In this document: positions 9,772-20,288 of the stretch, in pieces
Layout: the number at the start of each line of letters is the position of its first letter
How positions within the stretch are numbered: position 1 is the stretch's first letter
Assembly (NCBI GenBank): GCA_002270465.1
Contig: NQOF01000001.1
Location: 1,118,501 to 1,182,500, forward strand
DNA length: 64,000 nucleotides
Source: Blautia hominis
GTDB lineage: Bacteria; Bacillota; Clostridia; Lachnospirales; Lachnospiraceae
Direction: 5' to 3'
Translations under genes and position numbers: made by a program
The notes under the pieces: model-generated
Database searches by the model: none
Seen by the model: the letters and a program-made list of their open reading frames with translations, nothing else
What the model was told of the DNA's origin: nothing

Positions 9772-10407
9772 TCACACACCATTCTTCTGACAGATATCCT
9801 GCAGGCAGCATTTTTCACAGTAAGGTTTTGTTCTGGCTGTACACACATCTCTGCCGTGGAACACCAGCCTGTGGCAGAAATCGCTGCCCTCCTCAGGGGG
9901 GATCAGCTTCCAAAGGGCCATCTCCACTTTCTTAGGGTCTTTTATGGCGTCCACAAGACCTATGCGGTTGACCAGGCGGATACAGTGGGTATCTGTCACG
10001 ATCGCCGGTTCCCCGAACACATCCCCCATGATCAGATTGGCGCTTTTGCGCCCCACTCCCGGCAGTTTCAGAAGGGCATTAAAGTCAGAGGGCACCCTGC
10101 CGCTGTACTCATCCCTCAATATTTTCATGCAGGCACTGATATCCCTGGCTTTGCTCTTTCCCAAGCCGCAGGGCTTCACGATCCGCTCAATATCCTCCAC
10201 ATCTGCCTCCGCAAGTGCATTCACATCTGGATATTCTGCGTATAGATCCTGTACTACCACGTTGACTCTGGCATCTGTACACTGGGCTGCCAGACGGACA
10301 CTGACAAGCAGCTTCCATGCCTGGTCATAATCCAGGGTGCATCCCACATCAGGGTATTCCTTTTTTAACCGTTCCACTACTTCCAGTGCCAGTTTCTCTT
10401 TCGTCAT
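9772..10407 (-). CDS. nth: Endonuclease III
   Basis: A 211-residue DNA glycosylase/AP lyase for oxidised pyrimidines in base excision repair. Helix-hairpin-helix LPGVGRKSANLI carries the catalytic Lys, and VTDTHCIRLVNR carries the catalytic Asp. The C-terminal [4Fe-4S] cluster motif is present as C-x7-C-x2-C-x5-C, one residue longer in the first spacer than in E. coli. The start has a good GGAAAAGAG site. It lies two bases upstream of the HD-GYP gene and is probably co-transcribed with it, though no functional link is evident. Confidence 0.95.
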   Translation of the reverse strand: MTKEKLALEVVERLKKEYPDVGCTLDYDQAWKLLVSVRLAAQCTDARVNVVVQDLYAEYPDVNALAEADVEDIERIVKPCGLGKSKARDISACMKILRDEYSGRVPSDFNALLKLPGVGRKSANLIMGDVFGEPAIVTDTHCIRLVNRIGLVDAIKDPKKVEMALWKLIPPEEGSDFCHRLVFHGRDVCTARTKPYCEKCCLQDICQKNGV

Positions 10408-10495
10408 AGTCTCTTTTCCTTTCTAATCGTTGTTCAGGCTGCATAAGATGGGGCTATTTGAATAGTTTTTCCGCTTTTCTCCTTTTTCTGTTACG

Positions 10496-12547
10496 TTATT
10501 TTTTGATACTGAATTTTCCAATCAGTTCTTTTAAGATCTGCGCCTGGGCGGAAAGCTCCTCGCTGGCGGCAGCACTCTCCTCCGCGGTACCGGAGTTTAC
10601 CTGGACCACGCCGGAAATCTGCTCTATCCCCTGTGATACCTGTTCTGCGGAATGGGCCTGCTCACCGGATGCCTCTGAGATCTTGTAAATGGCGTCAGCC
10701 ACCCCGCCAACTCCTTCTACCACACGTTTCAGTGTCTTTGCGGTTTCGTCCGCAAGCACCGCTCCATTTTCCACGGCTCTCAAGGAACTCTCTATCAGCA
10801 CCGTGGTGTTTCTGGATGCCTCCGCGCTCTTGTTGGCAAGGTTTCTCACCTCCCCTGCAACTACAGCAAATCCCCTGCCGCTCTCCCCGGCTCTGGCTGC
10901 CTCCACAGCGGCATTCAGCGCCAGTATATTGGTCTGGAACGCAATGTCCTCAATCGTCTTGACGATATTGCCTATTTCCCGTGAACATTCTCTCAGCTCC
11001 TGCATTGCCGCCAGCATTTCCTGCATACGGGTGTCGCTGGCAGCCGCCTCCCGGCCCACATCCGCAGCTCTTTGGCTGGCCTTTGCGGCGCTCTCCGCAT
11101 TAGCGGCGATCTGTGCGGAGATCTCCCCGATACTCTCTGCCAGCTCTTCCACTGCGCCCGCCTGTTCCGACGCGCCCTGGGCAAGGGACTGGGCACCTTC
11201 TGAAACCTGCTCTGAACCACAGGACACCTGTTCCGCGGAGACATTGATCTGCCCCAGCGTTACATTCAGTGACTCAATGATCTGTTCCAGCGCCTCCCGG
11301 ATGAACCGCAGATCACCGATGTAACTGCCATTTACCGTCACATCCAGATTGCCATGTGATATCTCACTCAAAATATGAGTGATATCATGTATCATTTCTT
11401 TCAGCGTACTGACAGAGGAACGGATGCTGCCAGCCATACGTCCAATCTCATCATTGCCGTATTCTTTGATCGTAACCTCCAGATTCCCGGCGGAAAACTC
11501 CTCCATATTGCTGCTGATCTCCGCAAGGGGCTTCATCATCCTGCTGGTAACGGCTATCACAATAACTGCCAGGAGTCCGAGTATGACAGCAGACAGCAGC
11601 ACAAGTACAGCGATCAGATGATTCCGGGTTGCATTGACCTCTGACAAAGGCAGTGTGGCAGCGGCCAGCCAGCCTGTTGTTTCGCAGTTTCTGAACATGG
11701 AGATATAGGCAGTATCACTGTAATGAAAATCCACAACTCCATTGTAACTGCTTTTTACTTTTTCTTTGTAGTCATTGGATATATCCAGTTCCTCCACATT
11801 TTTTCCCATTGCTGTGGGGTCATCGCTGTATATGTAATCTGAATCGTCGGAGATCACCTCCAGATATCCCTCTTCCCCCACCTTTATCTCTGAGAGAAGC
11901 TGTGACAAACTGCTCACAAAGACATCGAAACCTGCATAACCTGCAATATCCACACCGTTTTCAGAAAAAACCGGCGAAACCACAGACACGATCGATTCTC
12001 CTGAGGCGGGATCCAGGTAAGGCTCTGACACCACAGTTTTCTTCCCGTCAAGCAGGGACTGGCGCCATATGACGTTTTCCAGATTTGCATCCACTGTCTC
12101 ACCGCTTGAAAGAAAGTATCTGTCCGTCCTCTCGTCCGCAGACCATACCTGCATAACCATCTGGTCAGACATACGCTCCAATGCCCCTGATAGTTCTTTT
12201 ATCACCACATCCCTACCCTCATACCGGTCGATATCTTCCGCCGTATGCACGGCTTCAAAGTAATCCTGTAAAACAGCATTCTCCTCAAACATACTGACTG
12301 ACGCAATTTTACTGCTGAAAAAATCATCCACAACAGAAACCGCATAATCTGTCTGCACATCCAAAAGTTTTTCATTAAGGTCTGAGATAGCACCCGCTGC
12401 CATTATGCAGGAAATAACAATTAAAATAGCCAGTGACGGAGTCAGCACCAACAGCAGGCTCCTGATGATCTTCCCGGAAACAGATTTTTTTCTCTTTTTC
12501 ACAGGCTCGTTACCATATTTATTTTCTCTACTTGAAATATCAGACAT
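10496..12547 (-). CDS. Methyl-accepting chemotaxis protein with dCache sensor
   Basis: A 683-residue chemoreceptor. The N-terminal membrane helix is at about 28-52. An extracellular dCache-type domain of about 270 residues follows (contains [16 protein letters not shown] and AGYAGFDVF). After the second helix (about 310-335) come HAMP and a long signalling coiled coil with the conserved hairpin tip [20 protein letters not shown]. The C-terminus ends [17 protein letters not shown]. It would sense a small extracellular ligand, often an amino or organic acid in this family, and signal to CheA. The start has a strong GGAGGAGA site; its own promoter is at 12633-12661. Confidence 0.93.
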   Translation of the reverse strand: MSDISSRENKYGNEPVKKRKKSVSGKIIRSLLLVLTPSLAILIVISCIMAAGAISDLNEKLLDVQTDYAVSVVDDFFSSKIASVSMFEENAVLQDYFEAVHTAEDIDRYEGRDVVIKELSGALERMSDQMVMQVWSADERTDRYFLSSGETVDANLENVIWRQSLLDGKKTVVSEPYLDPASGESIVSVVSPVFSENGVDIAGYAGFDVFVSSLSQLLSEIKVGEEGYLEVISDDSDYIYSDDPTAMGKNVEELDISNDYKEKVKSSYNGVVDFHYSDTAYISMFRNCETTGWLAAATLPLSEVNATRNHLIAVLVLLSAVILGLLAVIVIAVTSRMMKPLAEISSNMEEFSAGNLEVTIKEYGNDEIGRMAGSIRSSVSTLKEMIHDITHILSEISHGNLDVTVNGSYIGDLRFIREALEQIIESLNVTLGQINVSAEQVSCGSEQVSEGAQSLAQGASEQAGAVEELAESIGEISAQIAANAESAAKASQRAADVGREAAASDTRMQEMLAAMQELRECSREIGNIVKTIEDIAFQTNILALNAAVEAARAGESGRGFAVVAGEVRNLANKSAEASRNTTVLIESSLRAVENGAVLADETAKTLKRVVEGVGGVADAIYKISEASGEQAHSAEQVSQGIEQISGVVQVNSGTAEESAAASEELSAQAQILKELIGKFSIKK

Positions 12548-12632
12548 TGTTCTCCTCCAAGATCATGGCATCGGCCGGTCCTTCCGGACAGCAGCTCAAT
12601 TCCAGTCAGAATATTTAACTTACATACAAAGT

Positions 12633-12661
12633 ATTATACCATGTGCCCAACAAAAGGCCAA
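12633..12661 (-). promoter_or_regulatory. Sigma-A-type promoter of the dCache chemoreceptor
   Basis: On the minus strand TTGGCC (12656-12661) and TATAAT (12633-12638) are separated by exactly 17 bases. It lies in the 126-base gap after the hybrid kinase gene, so the receptor can be transcribed independently. Confidence 0.6.
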
Positions 12662-12673
12662 TAGATTCCGGTG

Positions 12674-15600
12674 TCAATCCGTGTATTCCCCGTCATCGCC
12701 ATAATGCCGGCTGAATGCTTCTGCCAATGCAGACTGCAGCATCTTCATGTCAATGGGCTTCGCCACATGGGCTGTCATCCCTGCCTCAAATGCCGCTTTG
12801 ATGTCCTCCGCAAATGCATTGGCAGTCATGGCAATGATGGGAATTTTCTTTGCATCCGGATGGTCCAGATTCCGGATCGCGCGGGTGGCTTCATAGCCAT
12901 TCATTTTCGGCATCCGGATATCCATCAGTACGGCGTCATAGGTTCCCGGCGCTGCCCGCCTGAATGCCTCCACTGTCTGAAGGCCATCCGGCTGCAGGTC
13001 AGAGGATGCTCCCTGCATCTGCAGAAGCTCACATAAAATTTCCGCGTTTATGTCATTATCCTCCGCGATCAGGAAATGACGTCCCTCAAATATCTTCGTC
13101 TTTCCCTTGCCTGAAAGCCCGGTTATCCTCTCCTCTTCTCCCCCAGCGTCTTCCGCCCTCTCAAATTCCAGGTCCACAACAAACTGAGACCCTTCCTCTT
13201 TCCTGCTCTTTACTGAAAGTCTGCCTTCCATTAAATCTACCAGGCGTTTTGTAATGCTGAGTCCCAGACCGGTCCCCTCCAGGTTTCCCACTGCCTGCTC
13301 ACGGATAAACGGTTCAAAGATCCGGTCCAGAAATCCTTCTGTCATTCCAATCCCTGTATCTTTAACAGTAAACCGGTATCTGACATATCCTGGCTGCTTC
13401 TCAGGGCTACTCTCTTCTATGAGGAAATCTACGCTGCCCCCCGCCGGAGTAAATTTAACGGCATTTCCAAGCAGATTGATCAAAACCTGGTTGATCCGCA
13501 GGGGATCTCCATAGAAAAAAGTATGTACTATATTTTTCCGGCAGACGGATAAATGCACACCCTGCTCTCCGGCCTGGGGCATGATAATAGCTGTAAGCTG
13601 TTCCAGCAGATCAGATAAATGGATCTTCATACGGTTTAAGGTTATCTGGGATTGTTCGATCCGGCTCATATCCAAAACATCATTGATAAGGCTTAACAAA
13701 TGCCTGCTGGAAACTGTGATCTTCTGCAGACAGTCCTCTATACGGCTGCGGTCATCCATATGTGCCTCTGCCAGAGTGGTCATGCCCACAATGGCGTTCA
13801 TGGGTGTCCGGATATCATGGCTCATGGCGGACAGGAAATCACTTTTTGCCCGATTGGCCTCCTCCGCCAAACGCAGTGCTTCTTCCAGTTCTTTCTTTGT
13901 ACTGCGCTCTGCTGCGATCATATCTGTCACATCTGCCCGGACCACACAGACTATACTGTGATTCTGGTTTCCCCAGAGTACATTAAACTGCTTATAGCGA
14001 ATACTGCCGTCCATCTCATAGGAAGCCACAAAATCATAACCTGACGGTTCTCTTTCCAGACGGGCAAGGACGGAGGTCAGCCGAAGCTGTGTCTGCAGTG
14101 TCTCCTCGGATTCCTCCAAAACAGAGGAGCCGGCAAAAAGCGCAATGGCATCGGCATACTGTTCGATCACTTCCGGCGGCAGATTTTCCAAAACTGTTTT
14201 TCTGGTATACATGGTAAAACTGCCGCTGTTCACATCCAGAAATCCCATGAGTTCAAAGGTGTACGCAAGCATATTCAAAAGCCCCTGCTGTTCCCTGACG
14301 GAATCCGTTATGTCGGTACACACAAGACAGTAACGCTCCAGCCACGGCTCCACGGAAGCAGCCGTCATTCTCTTAATGCGGATATTTCCATTGCTGTCTG
14401 TTATAGAATAAGTAAAAGTATAAGGTCCCTCTTTCAGCGTCCTGCGGATCTCATCTGCCTTCAAAGCCTCCGCATATGATCTGCTGTCCTTTGGCAGTAC
14501 CACCGATCCGGCCATATAGGCCACTCTCTCTGAATGGCAGCCGCTCAGTGCAGGGGCCCCCACAGCACCCTCTCTGCGTGTCAAAACGGTGTACGTGTCA
14601 TGAAGAAGATCCACATCCATAACATAATCATAGCTTGTGACTGTGAGCTGCCGAAAGATCCGTTTGGAGATGGTTTCCTCTGTAATATCCGTAACCGTAA
14701 GAATCCCAATGACCTCTCCCCCATCCGGCCCAGACAGAAGGTTTACCTTAAACCGGACATAACGCCCGTGTTTTTCCTTTGGCAGACGGATAAAGCATTC
14801 CATGGTCTGCTCTGTCTTATTTTCCGCAAATGCGCGCAGCATTGCATCATTCCAAAAAAGGTTTAAAAATTCGCTTCGGTCCTTCTCCCTTATGATAAGC
14901 CCTGCAAGTCCCTGATAGAGTGCTTTCCTGGATGTTCCAAACCGCTTCAGGAGGGCGGAATCCGTGGAATCCCGTATCTCCACCACCTTGTCCTTGGATA
15001 TAATGCTGTGGCCAAGGATCAGTTCATTGGCCCCCGGTTTGTGGTAATGCTCCAGAAGCTGTTCTTCATACTGGCGCTGCAGCCGCCCCTTTTCCTCCAT
15101 GGTTTTGCTGATATCCGTATAAACAATGTATATTCTGCGGACATTGCCTTCCGATGGCAGCATTGACAGCGTACTGCTGACCCAGATATAGCTCCCATCC
15201 TTCCGCTCCATGCGGGCAATAAGTTCACAGGATTTTTCTTTTCCCGCTAAAAAGTGCTGCAGCCTGTCCCGGTTTTCTTTTATATCCTCAGGATAAATTC
15301 CCGCAAAGATATTCTCATCATACAGCGCTTTTGCCTCCTCCACTGTCCGCTGCATCATGGCAGCAAAACCGCGGGAGATAAATTCCAGCTTCATGGCACC
15401 GTCCGACTGATAGGTCATCATGGAGATACCTCCTGGAAATTGCTCCACCATGCTTCTGAAATAAAGGTCCAGGCGCTCTTTCTCTCTGCGTGTCTGAACA
15501 GACTCCGTAACATCCCGCATATATTTTACATAAGCGGGAATACCGTTCCAGTCTGTTTCCCGGTAGTATGCCTGAAAGATCTGCTCGGTCCCGTCTTCTT

Positions 15601-16543
15601 TTTTCTCATGCTCCTCCCCCTCCATCTTTCCTTTTGTCATACTGCAGAATTCACAGGGTGCATTTTTTTCATACAGTGCAGTGTAACATTTTTCCCCCAG
15701 ACAGTTGGGCTTGTGTGAAAAAAGTCCCTCTGTTTCATTTATATAAAGGAGTTCATAGTTGTCTTTTGCTATAACATAAATGCCGTCTGCCGTCTCATTG
15801 GTAATATTCTGGAACAATCGGCTCTCGGAGGACATTCCGGTAAAGACCGCATAGAACCGGGTGCTGTCCGTACCCGTTCCCATGCGCCGGCCATTTAAAT
15901 GGATCCAGATCAGACTGCCGTTTTTATGGCGCATCCGGTAAGATACATCTAAGACTTCCCCTGTCTCAAACGCCCGCAAGGCGGCTGAAAGCACCCGCTC
16001 CCTGTCAGCCTTATAAATGACATCCAACGCGTCATGCTTTATCATCTCTTCATATTCTTCCCTGGTATGACCTGAAATTTCCATAACACCATCTGAATAA
16101 TAGAGAGGGATAAAACGGCTCCCCTTAATCTCGTAACTGGCAATCCCTCCGGGAATAGAATTGACCAGGTGGTCCAGCTCGCACTCCACCTGTTTCTGCC
16201 GGCTGATATCCGCAATATACTCAATATGCGCCGGACGTCCTGCCCAGTCAATATCCCTGCCCGTAAAACGATAGGTATGCCCATTCTCCGGAATCAACAG
16301 TTCACGGAGAATCGGTTCATCTCCCGCCATTCCCGCAGGACATGCTTTACAGGGCGTATCATAACCAAATGCCTGATAGCAGGTCATCCGCTTTCCTCTG
16401 TATTTGGGGGAAATCATGGTCCTGGCCGCCTGATTGGCATAGAGAAGCTCCCTGTCATCCAGGGCACTTATAATAACAGATGTGGGTGAGTTATCAAGTA
16501 TGGACTCAAGCTGGCCCATGGAAAGAATCACATCTTCCGTCAC
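12674..16543 (-). CDS. Soluble multi-PAS hybrid sensor histidine kinase
   Basis: A 1289-residue cytoplasmic protein without membrane segments. Several tandem PAS-like domains fill the first 880 residues. Then come HisKA with SHDIRTP (His near 909), HATPase with NLLGNAVKF, DTGIGM and GTGLGLS boxes, and a C-terminal receiver with VLMDIRMP (Asp near 1208) and MTANAF...AKPID. Two PAS modules carry cysteine groups (TCYQAFGYDTPCKAC and NCLGEKC...CEFC), which might bind a metal or respond to redox. No separate response regulator is adjacent. The start is GTG at 16543 with GAGGAGGT nine bases upstream. The promoter matches that of the chemoreceptor at 18215. Confidence 0.92.
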   Translation of the reverse strand: MTEDVILSMGQLESILDNSPTSVIISALDDRELLYANQAARTMISPKYRGKRMTCYQAFGYDTPCKACPAGMAGDEPILRELLIPENGHTYRFTGRDIDWAGRPAHIEYIADISRQKQVECELDHLVNSIPGGIASYEIKGSRFIPLYYSDGVMEISGHTREEYEEMIKHDALDVIYKADRERVLSAALRAFETGEVLDVSYRMRHKNGSLIWIHLNGRRMGTGTDSTRFYAVFTGMSSESRLFQNITNETADGIYVIAKDNYELLYINETEGLFSHKPNCLGEKCYTALYEKNAPCEFCSMTKGKMEGEEHEKKEDGTEQIFQAYYRETDWNGIPAYVKYMRDVTESVQTRREKERLDLYFRSMVEQFPGGISMMTYQSDGAMKLEFISRGFAAMMQRTVEEAKALYDENIFAGIYPEDIKENRDRLQHFLAGKEKSCELIARMERKDGSYIWVSSTLSMLPSEGNVRRIYIVYTDISKTMEEKGRLQRQYEEQLLEHYHKPGANELILGHSIISKDKVVEIRDSTDSALLKRFGTSRKALYQGLAGLIIREKDRSEFLNLFWNDAMLRAFAENKTEQTMECFIRLPKEKHGRYVRFKVNLLSGPDGGEVIGILTVTDITEETISKRIFRQLTVTSYDYVMDVDLLHDTYTVLTRREGAVGAPALSGCHSERVAYMAGSVVLPKDSRSYAEALKADEIRRTLKEGPYTFTYSITDSNGNIRIKRMTAASVEPWLERYCLVCTDITDSVREQQGLLNMLAYTFELMGFLDVNSGSFTMYTRKTVLENLPPEVIEQYADAIALFAGSSVLEESEETLQTQLRLTSVLARLEREPSGYDFVASYEMDGSIRYKQFNVLWGNQNHSIVCVVRADVTDMIAAERSTKKELEEALRLAEEANRAKSDFLSAMSHDIRTPMNAIVGMTTLAEAHMDDRSRIEDCLQKITVSSRHLLSLINDVLDMSRIEQSQITLNRMKIHLSDLLEQLTAIIMPQAGEQGVHLSVCRKNIVHTFFYGDPLRINQVLINLLGNAVKFTPAGGSVDFLIEESSPEKQPGYVRYRFTVKDTGIGMTEGFLDRIFEPFIREQAVGNLEGTGLGLSITKRLVDLMEGRLSVKSRKEEGSQFVVDLEFERAEDAGGEEERITGLSGKGKTKIFEGRHFLIAEDNDINAEILCELLQMQGASSDLQPDGLQTVEAFRRAAPGTYDAVLMDIRMPKMNGYEATRAIRNLDHPDAKKIPIIAMTANAFAEDIKAAFEAGMTAHVAKPIDMKMLQSALAEAFSRHYGDDGEYTD

Positions 16544-16590
16544 AGCAGGATACCTCCTCGTCTAATCAAATAATATAATACTTATGCATC

Positions 16591-16654
16591 CTTTGTTCAC
16601 ATACATAAAAATACTATTGCAAGTATAACAAAATACGCGAAAAATAGCAATATT
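16591..16654 (-). promoter_or_regulatory. Promoter of the hybrid kinase (twin copy 1)
   Basis: Minus-strand TTGCTA (16645-16650), 17-base spacer and TATACT (16622-16627). The -35, -10 and about 30 bases beyond the -10 (including TATGTATGTGAACAAAG) are nearly repeated at 19943-20004 in front of the second chemoreceptor, which suggests shared control. Confidence 0.7.
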
Positions 16655-16680
16655 CCGGGGGGATGTGCACGGAATCTCTG

Positions 16681-16731
16681 CATGGCGCACAGCTTGATCC
16701 TGTGGTAAAATATTTATGTTCATGCTATACT
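16681..16731 (+). promoter_or_regulatory. Possible promoter/operator of the GntR-type gene
   Basis: TATACT at 16726-16731 is a good -10 box, but no good -35 lies 17 bases upstream. An imperfect inverted repeat (GTGCAC near 16665, GCGCAC near 16685) lies between the divergent genes and could be an operator. Transcription from this -10 would start about ten bases before the upstream ATG and favours the GTG start at 16776. Confidence 0.35.
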
Positions 16732-16775
16732 GATTTAAAATACTGATGGAAACAAAAGGAAATGAGGTAAGACTT

Positions 16776-18221
16776 GTGAAAGATGATACAGAACTGTGCA
16801 ACGTAGTTTATGGTGTGTTAAAAACACACATTCAATTCGGGGTCTACCATTATGGCGATGCGCTTCCCACAATGGAACATGCTGCAGGCAGCTTTTTTGT
16901 CTCACTGGATACCATACGCCGGGCTTATCTGCGCCTGCAGAAGGACGGCTATATTACCATCTCCCAGAATGTAGGGTCTGTGGTCATAAAGGATTACAGT
17001 GAACAGCAGATAGAAGACCATGTCCAGATCTTCTTTTCCCAGAGAAAAAATGCCCTGATCGATTTAAGTAAATCCATAGGACCGCTGACAGGTCATGCCC
17101 AGTGGCTCGGACTTAAAAATGCGCCTGCAAAGATGCTAAACAGTACGCCTTTGTCGGATGCCAACCATACATATCCTCCGACTTTTGCGTTCGACTACAT
17201 TATGACAGCATATGCGTCTTTGGGAAATGATCTTCTCCTTCGGCTGCTGTGGCAGATCTTTACCTTCTTTGAGGCACCTTTTTTCAGTACACCCAAAAAT
17301 CCTTGGCATATGTCAGTTGTCACGGAATATGCACCGCGCTCTTTAGAATTTTGCCTAAAAAAAGACTGGGATTCTCTGCGCGGATCCATCCGCAGCGCAC
17401 AGGACTCCATTTCCCTGTCTCTATGCCGGTTTTATGAAGAGAGGATCACCATGCCCGGTCCGTCCCAGGAGATCCCGTTCACATGGAGCCCGTATAAAAA
17501 GGCATCACAAATATGCTACTCACTGGCAATGGACCTTCTCACATCCATCAGCCGGGGCCAGTATCCTGCAGACACCTTCCTCCCTTCTCTGAGTCAGCTT
17601 TCCAAAGAGAGAAATGTATCTGTGAGCACGGTCCGCAGGGCACTTTCCCTGCTCAACGGCGTAGGTGCCACCAAATCCTTCAAGCGGATTGGAACTAAAG
17701 TGCTGTCTTACAAGGAGACAGCGAAAAACTGTGATTTTACAAAACCTGCTGTCCGAAAACGGATGTTAGATATGGCACAAAGCCTGCAGATCCTGGCCTT
17801 ATCCTGCAGGGATGTTTCGGAGATCACCATATCCTCGCTGGATACCGATGCCATACAGGATTGTCTGAAACGCTTGTCCGGACTGAAAGAACGTCAGCAG
17901 TATGAGCTGATCACTTATGCCACATTGGATATGCTGAGACAATATTCCCCTTATGAGGCTGTCCGTACCGTTTACACGGAGCTGCTGCAGCAGCTTTTCT
18001 GGGGATACACACTCTACAGTATATGGAAAAAGAGCGATGATAAAAAGGATCTGTATATTTCCTGCTTTGAAACCTTCAGCCGTTCCCTGAAAGAAGCAGA
18101 TGCCGTCCGTTTTTCCGAGAAACTGGAAGAACTTTTGATGCATGAGTTTCATTTCACGATCAGCAATCTGGTCCGATCAGGAATAAAAGAAGCGGAAGAG
18201 CTTCTGATCCCTGATCACTGA
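16776..18221 (+). CDS. Transcriptional regulator with two GntR-like winged-helix domains
   Basis: About 481 residues. Two segments resemble GntR/YtrA-type winged helices: one at the N-terminus ([18 protein letters not shown]...[18 protein letters not shown]) and one in the middle, near residues 245-310 ([18 protein letters not shown]...[17 protein letters not shown]). The rest is helical and unrecognised, with no classical FadR, UTRA or aminotransferase effector domain. GTG at 16776 is preferred, with GAGG eight bases upstream; an in-frame ATG at 16746 would add ten residues but lacks a binding site. It is divergent from the hybrid kinase, and its 3' end overlaps the convergent chemoreceptor gene by seven bases. 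It is a candidate regulator of both. Confidence 0.8.
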   Translation: MKDDTELCNVVYGVLKTHIQFGVYHYGDALPTMEHAAGSFFVSLDTIRRAYLRLQKDGYITISQNVGSVVIKDYSEQQIEDHVQIFFSQRKNALIDLSKSIGPLTGHAQWLGLKNAPAKMLNSTPLSDANHTYPPTFAFDYIMTAYASLGNDLLLRLLWQIFTFFEAPFFSTPKNPWHMSVVTEYAPRSLEFCLKKDWDSLRGSIRSAQDSISLSLCRFYEERITMPGPSQEIPFTWSPYKKASQICYSLAMDLLTSISRGQYPADTFLPSLSQLSKERNVSVSTVRRALSLLNGVGATKSFKRIGTKVLSYKETAKNCDFTKPAVRKRMLDMAQSLQILALSCRDVSEITISSLDTDAIQDCLKRLSGLKERQQYELITYATLDMLRQYSPYEAVRTVYTELLQQLFWGYTLYSIWKKSDDKKDLYISCFETFSRSLKEADAVRFSEKLEELLMHEFHFTISNLVRSGIKEAEELLIPDH

Positions 18222-19906
18222 CAGGCGTCTGATTCCAGACGAAACTGTCCGGTCAGATCTTTCAGAAGCTGTGCCTGCGCTGACAGCTCTTCACTGGCAG
18301 CCGCACTTTCTTCCGCTGTAGCGGAATTCGTCTGCACCACCTCAGAGATCCGTTCAATTCCCTGTTCTACCTGAAGGATGGAATCTGCCTGTTCTATGGA
18401 GGACGCTGTGATCTGCCCAATGATCTCGGTCACAAGCCCGACACTTTCCAGCACCGCGTCAAGTGAGTTGGCTGTCTCATCCGCAATACGTGTACCGCTC
18501 TTGACGGTATTCAGGGAATTCTCGATCAATGCGGCAGTGTCTTTGGATGCTGCCGCTGACTTTGTGGCAAGATTGCGGACTTCCGCTGCAACCACGGAAA
18601 ATCCTCTGCCTGCTTCCCCGGCCCTGGCTGCTTCCACTGACGCATTGAGTGCAAGGATATTGGTCTGGAACGCAATATCTTCAATTGTCTTAATGATCTT
18701 ACCGATCTCTCTGGAACTGGTGCTTATATCCGCCATGGCTGATACCATATCCTGCATCCTGCGGTTACTCTCACCTGCCTCGCTCCCCGCCGCATTTGCC
18801 CGCTGGTTTGCCTCTTCCGCGTAGTCTGCATTATGTTTTACATGATTGGAAATGCCTCTGATGGTCTCCGCAAGTTCTTCGATGGAGGATGCCTGCTCTG
18901 CTGCCCCCTGCGAAAGAGCCTGTGCTCCTGATGACACCTGGTCAGCTCCCGATGATACCTGGTCAGAAGACAGATTGATCTGCATCAATGTATCGCTTAA
19001 TGAAGTTTTGATCCGTTCAATAGATTCCAGCACTTTTCCAAAGTCCCCTACATACTTTTCCTCCGCTTTTGACCGCACATTAAAATTACCGTCTGCCATT
19101 TCTCCCAGCATGTTACCCTCATCCTGTATGATGGTCAAAAGTGAATCCACCACACTGCGCATACTGTCAGCCAAATGGCCCAGTTCGTCTTTTGCCGTAT
19201 AACCGATAGCTGCAGCCCTCAGGTTTCCACGGGCCAGGTTATCCGCAGCCTGTTCCAGTTCCGAAACCGGCACAGTGATAGCCCTGGTAATATAACTGCC
19301 GAACAGAATACTGATCAAAATACTGCAGATTCCCAGAAAACTCAGCATAATTATAGCATTCCTCTGGTCTGCACGTATGTTTTCTATCAGCTCCTCTGCT
19401 TTGAGATCGCCATTCTCGATCAGAAGATCCAGTTCTTCCTGGGCCGCTTTTATGGTGGGAATATTGTTTGCCTCCATATACTCTGCCGCTTCCCTTGTTT
19501 TATTCTGAGATGCCAGTTCCAGGACCTGCTGTCTCATAGGGGCCAGCTTTGTGAACTGCGCCTCCAGCCTGGTTATGATCTGTTTGTCTCCAATAAAATG
19601 TTCCTTAACAATAGGAAGCTGTTCCTGTATTATCTTGGCTGACTCTTTGGCATTTTCTATGGCCTCACCGGTGATTGCCTCATCCTCATTGGCGATTGAA
19701 CGGTACACCGCTTTCTGCATTCTCTCAAAATTGGAGTTGATCATATTCGCGCTGCCTTTTACAAGAAACGGCCCGTCATAAAATGACTCAATCTGTTTGC
19801 TGAAATCTACAAGATTCACAATACTGACGGCCATTCCTGTAATAAGGAACAGAAGTATAACAACATAAGATATAACCAACTTTTTACTGATTCTTAAGTT
19901 CTTCAT
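18215..19906 (-). CDS. Methyl-accepting chemotaxis protein (4HB-type sensor)
   Basis: A 563-residue chemoreceptor. Helix 1 is at about 8-30. A 160-residue all-helical extracellular four-helix-bundle domain follows ([20 protein letters not shown], then heptad-like helices), then helix 2, a HAMP domain ([20 protein letters not shown]) and the signalling coiled coil with tip [20 protein letters not shown]. Its C-terminus is very similar to that of the dCache receptor ([13 protein letters not shown]). ATG at 19906 is chosen over an upstream in-frame codon because GGGGAAGGTGAAA sits just before it. The promoter is the twin of the hybrid kinase promoter. Confidence 0.92.
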   Translation of the reverse strand: MKNLRISKKLVISYVVILLFLITGMAVSIVNLVDFSKQIESFYDGPFLVKGSANMINSNFERMQKAVYRSIANEDEAITGEAIENAKESAKIIQEQLPIVKEHFIGDKQIITRLEAQFTKLAPMRQQVLELASQNKTREAAEYMEANNIPTIKAAQEELDLLIENGDLKAEELIENIRADQRNAIIMLSFLGICSILISILFGSYITRAITVPVSELEQAADNLARGNLRAAAIGYTAKDELGHLADSMRSVVDSLLTIIQDEGNMLGEMADGNFNVRSKAEEKYVGDFGKVLESIERIKTSLSDTLMQINLSSDQVSSGADQVSSGAQALSQGAAEQASSIEELAETIRGISNHVKHNADYAEEANQRANAAGSEAGESNRRMQDMVSAMADISTSSREIGKIIKTIEDIAFQTNILALNASVEAARAGEAGRGFSVVAAEVRNLATKSAAASKDTAALIENSLNTVKSGTRIADETANSLDAVLESVGLVTEIIGQITASSIEQADSILQVEQGIERISEVVQTNSATAEESAAASEELSAQAQLLKDLTGQFRLESDACQ

Positions 19907-19942
19907 TTTCACCTTCCCCGAGCTAAAAACAATTGTCCCCAT

Positions 19943-20004
19943 CTTTGTTCATATACATAAATATTATTTTAAGTATAACAAACCATGGTAAAAATAGCAA
20001 CATT
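19943..20004 (-). promoter_or_regulatory. Promoter of the 4HB chemoreceptor (twin copy 2)
   Basis: TTGCTA (19995-20000), 17-base spacer, TATACT (19972-19977) on the minus strand, nearly the same as 16591-16654. In this copy the -35 region lies within a perfect 11-bp hairpin (CCATGGTAAAA ... TTTTACCATGG, about 19983-20013), which could also be an operator or the end of the upstream transcript. Confidence 0.7.
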
Positions 20005-20057
20005 TTACCATGGCTTCTGTTTGTTTCTTCTGTAGTTCCGGTTTGTTTTTCCTCCAA

Positions 20058-20288
20058 TTATCGGAGAATATGTGATTCCATCGGCGTATATCTTATTCCG
20101 TGGGTGATTTGTTCCGAATCCGTATCTGTGAATCCCAGATGACGGTAGAAGCTCCTTAATAGGGTAGGTGAGGTTTGATCAGTGACGTAAAGATGTGGAT
20201 ACGGCTTAATGGCAGCTTAATGGATTCATTTAGATAAATCTTGTTTCTGTCCGGACCGCAAAGCTCCATGTTATGTAAATCTATGAAG
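20058..20288 (-). pseudogene. Remnant of a GNAT acetyltransferase
   Basis: A minus-strand frame ending at the stop 20058-20060 reads YVTDQTSPTLLRSFYRHLGF, then HGIRYTPMESHI. This is the typical C-terminal end of a GNAT N-acetyltransferase (F/Y-Y-x-x-L-G-F followed by M-E). The frame is closed by a stop upstream near 20219, and the preceding bases encode MELCGPDRNKIYLNES in another frame, which would fit a frameshifted, 5'-truncated gene. It lies directly downstream of an intact GNAT gene. Confidence 0.5.
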
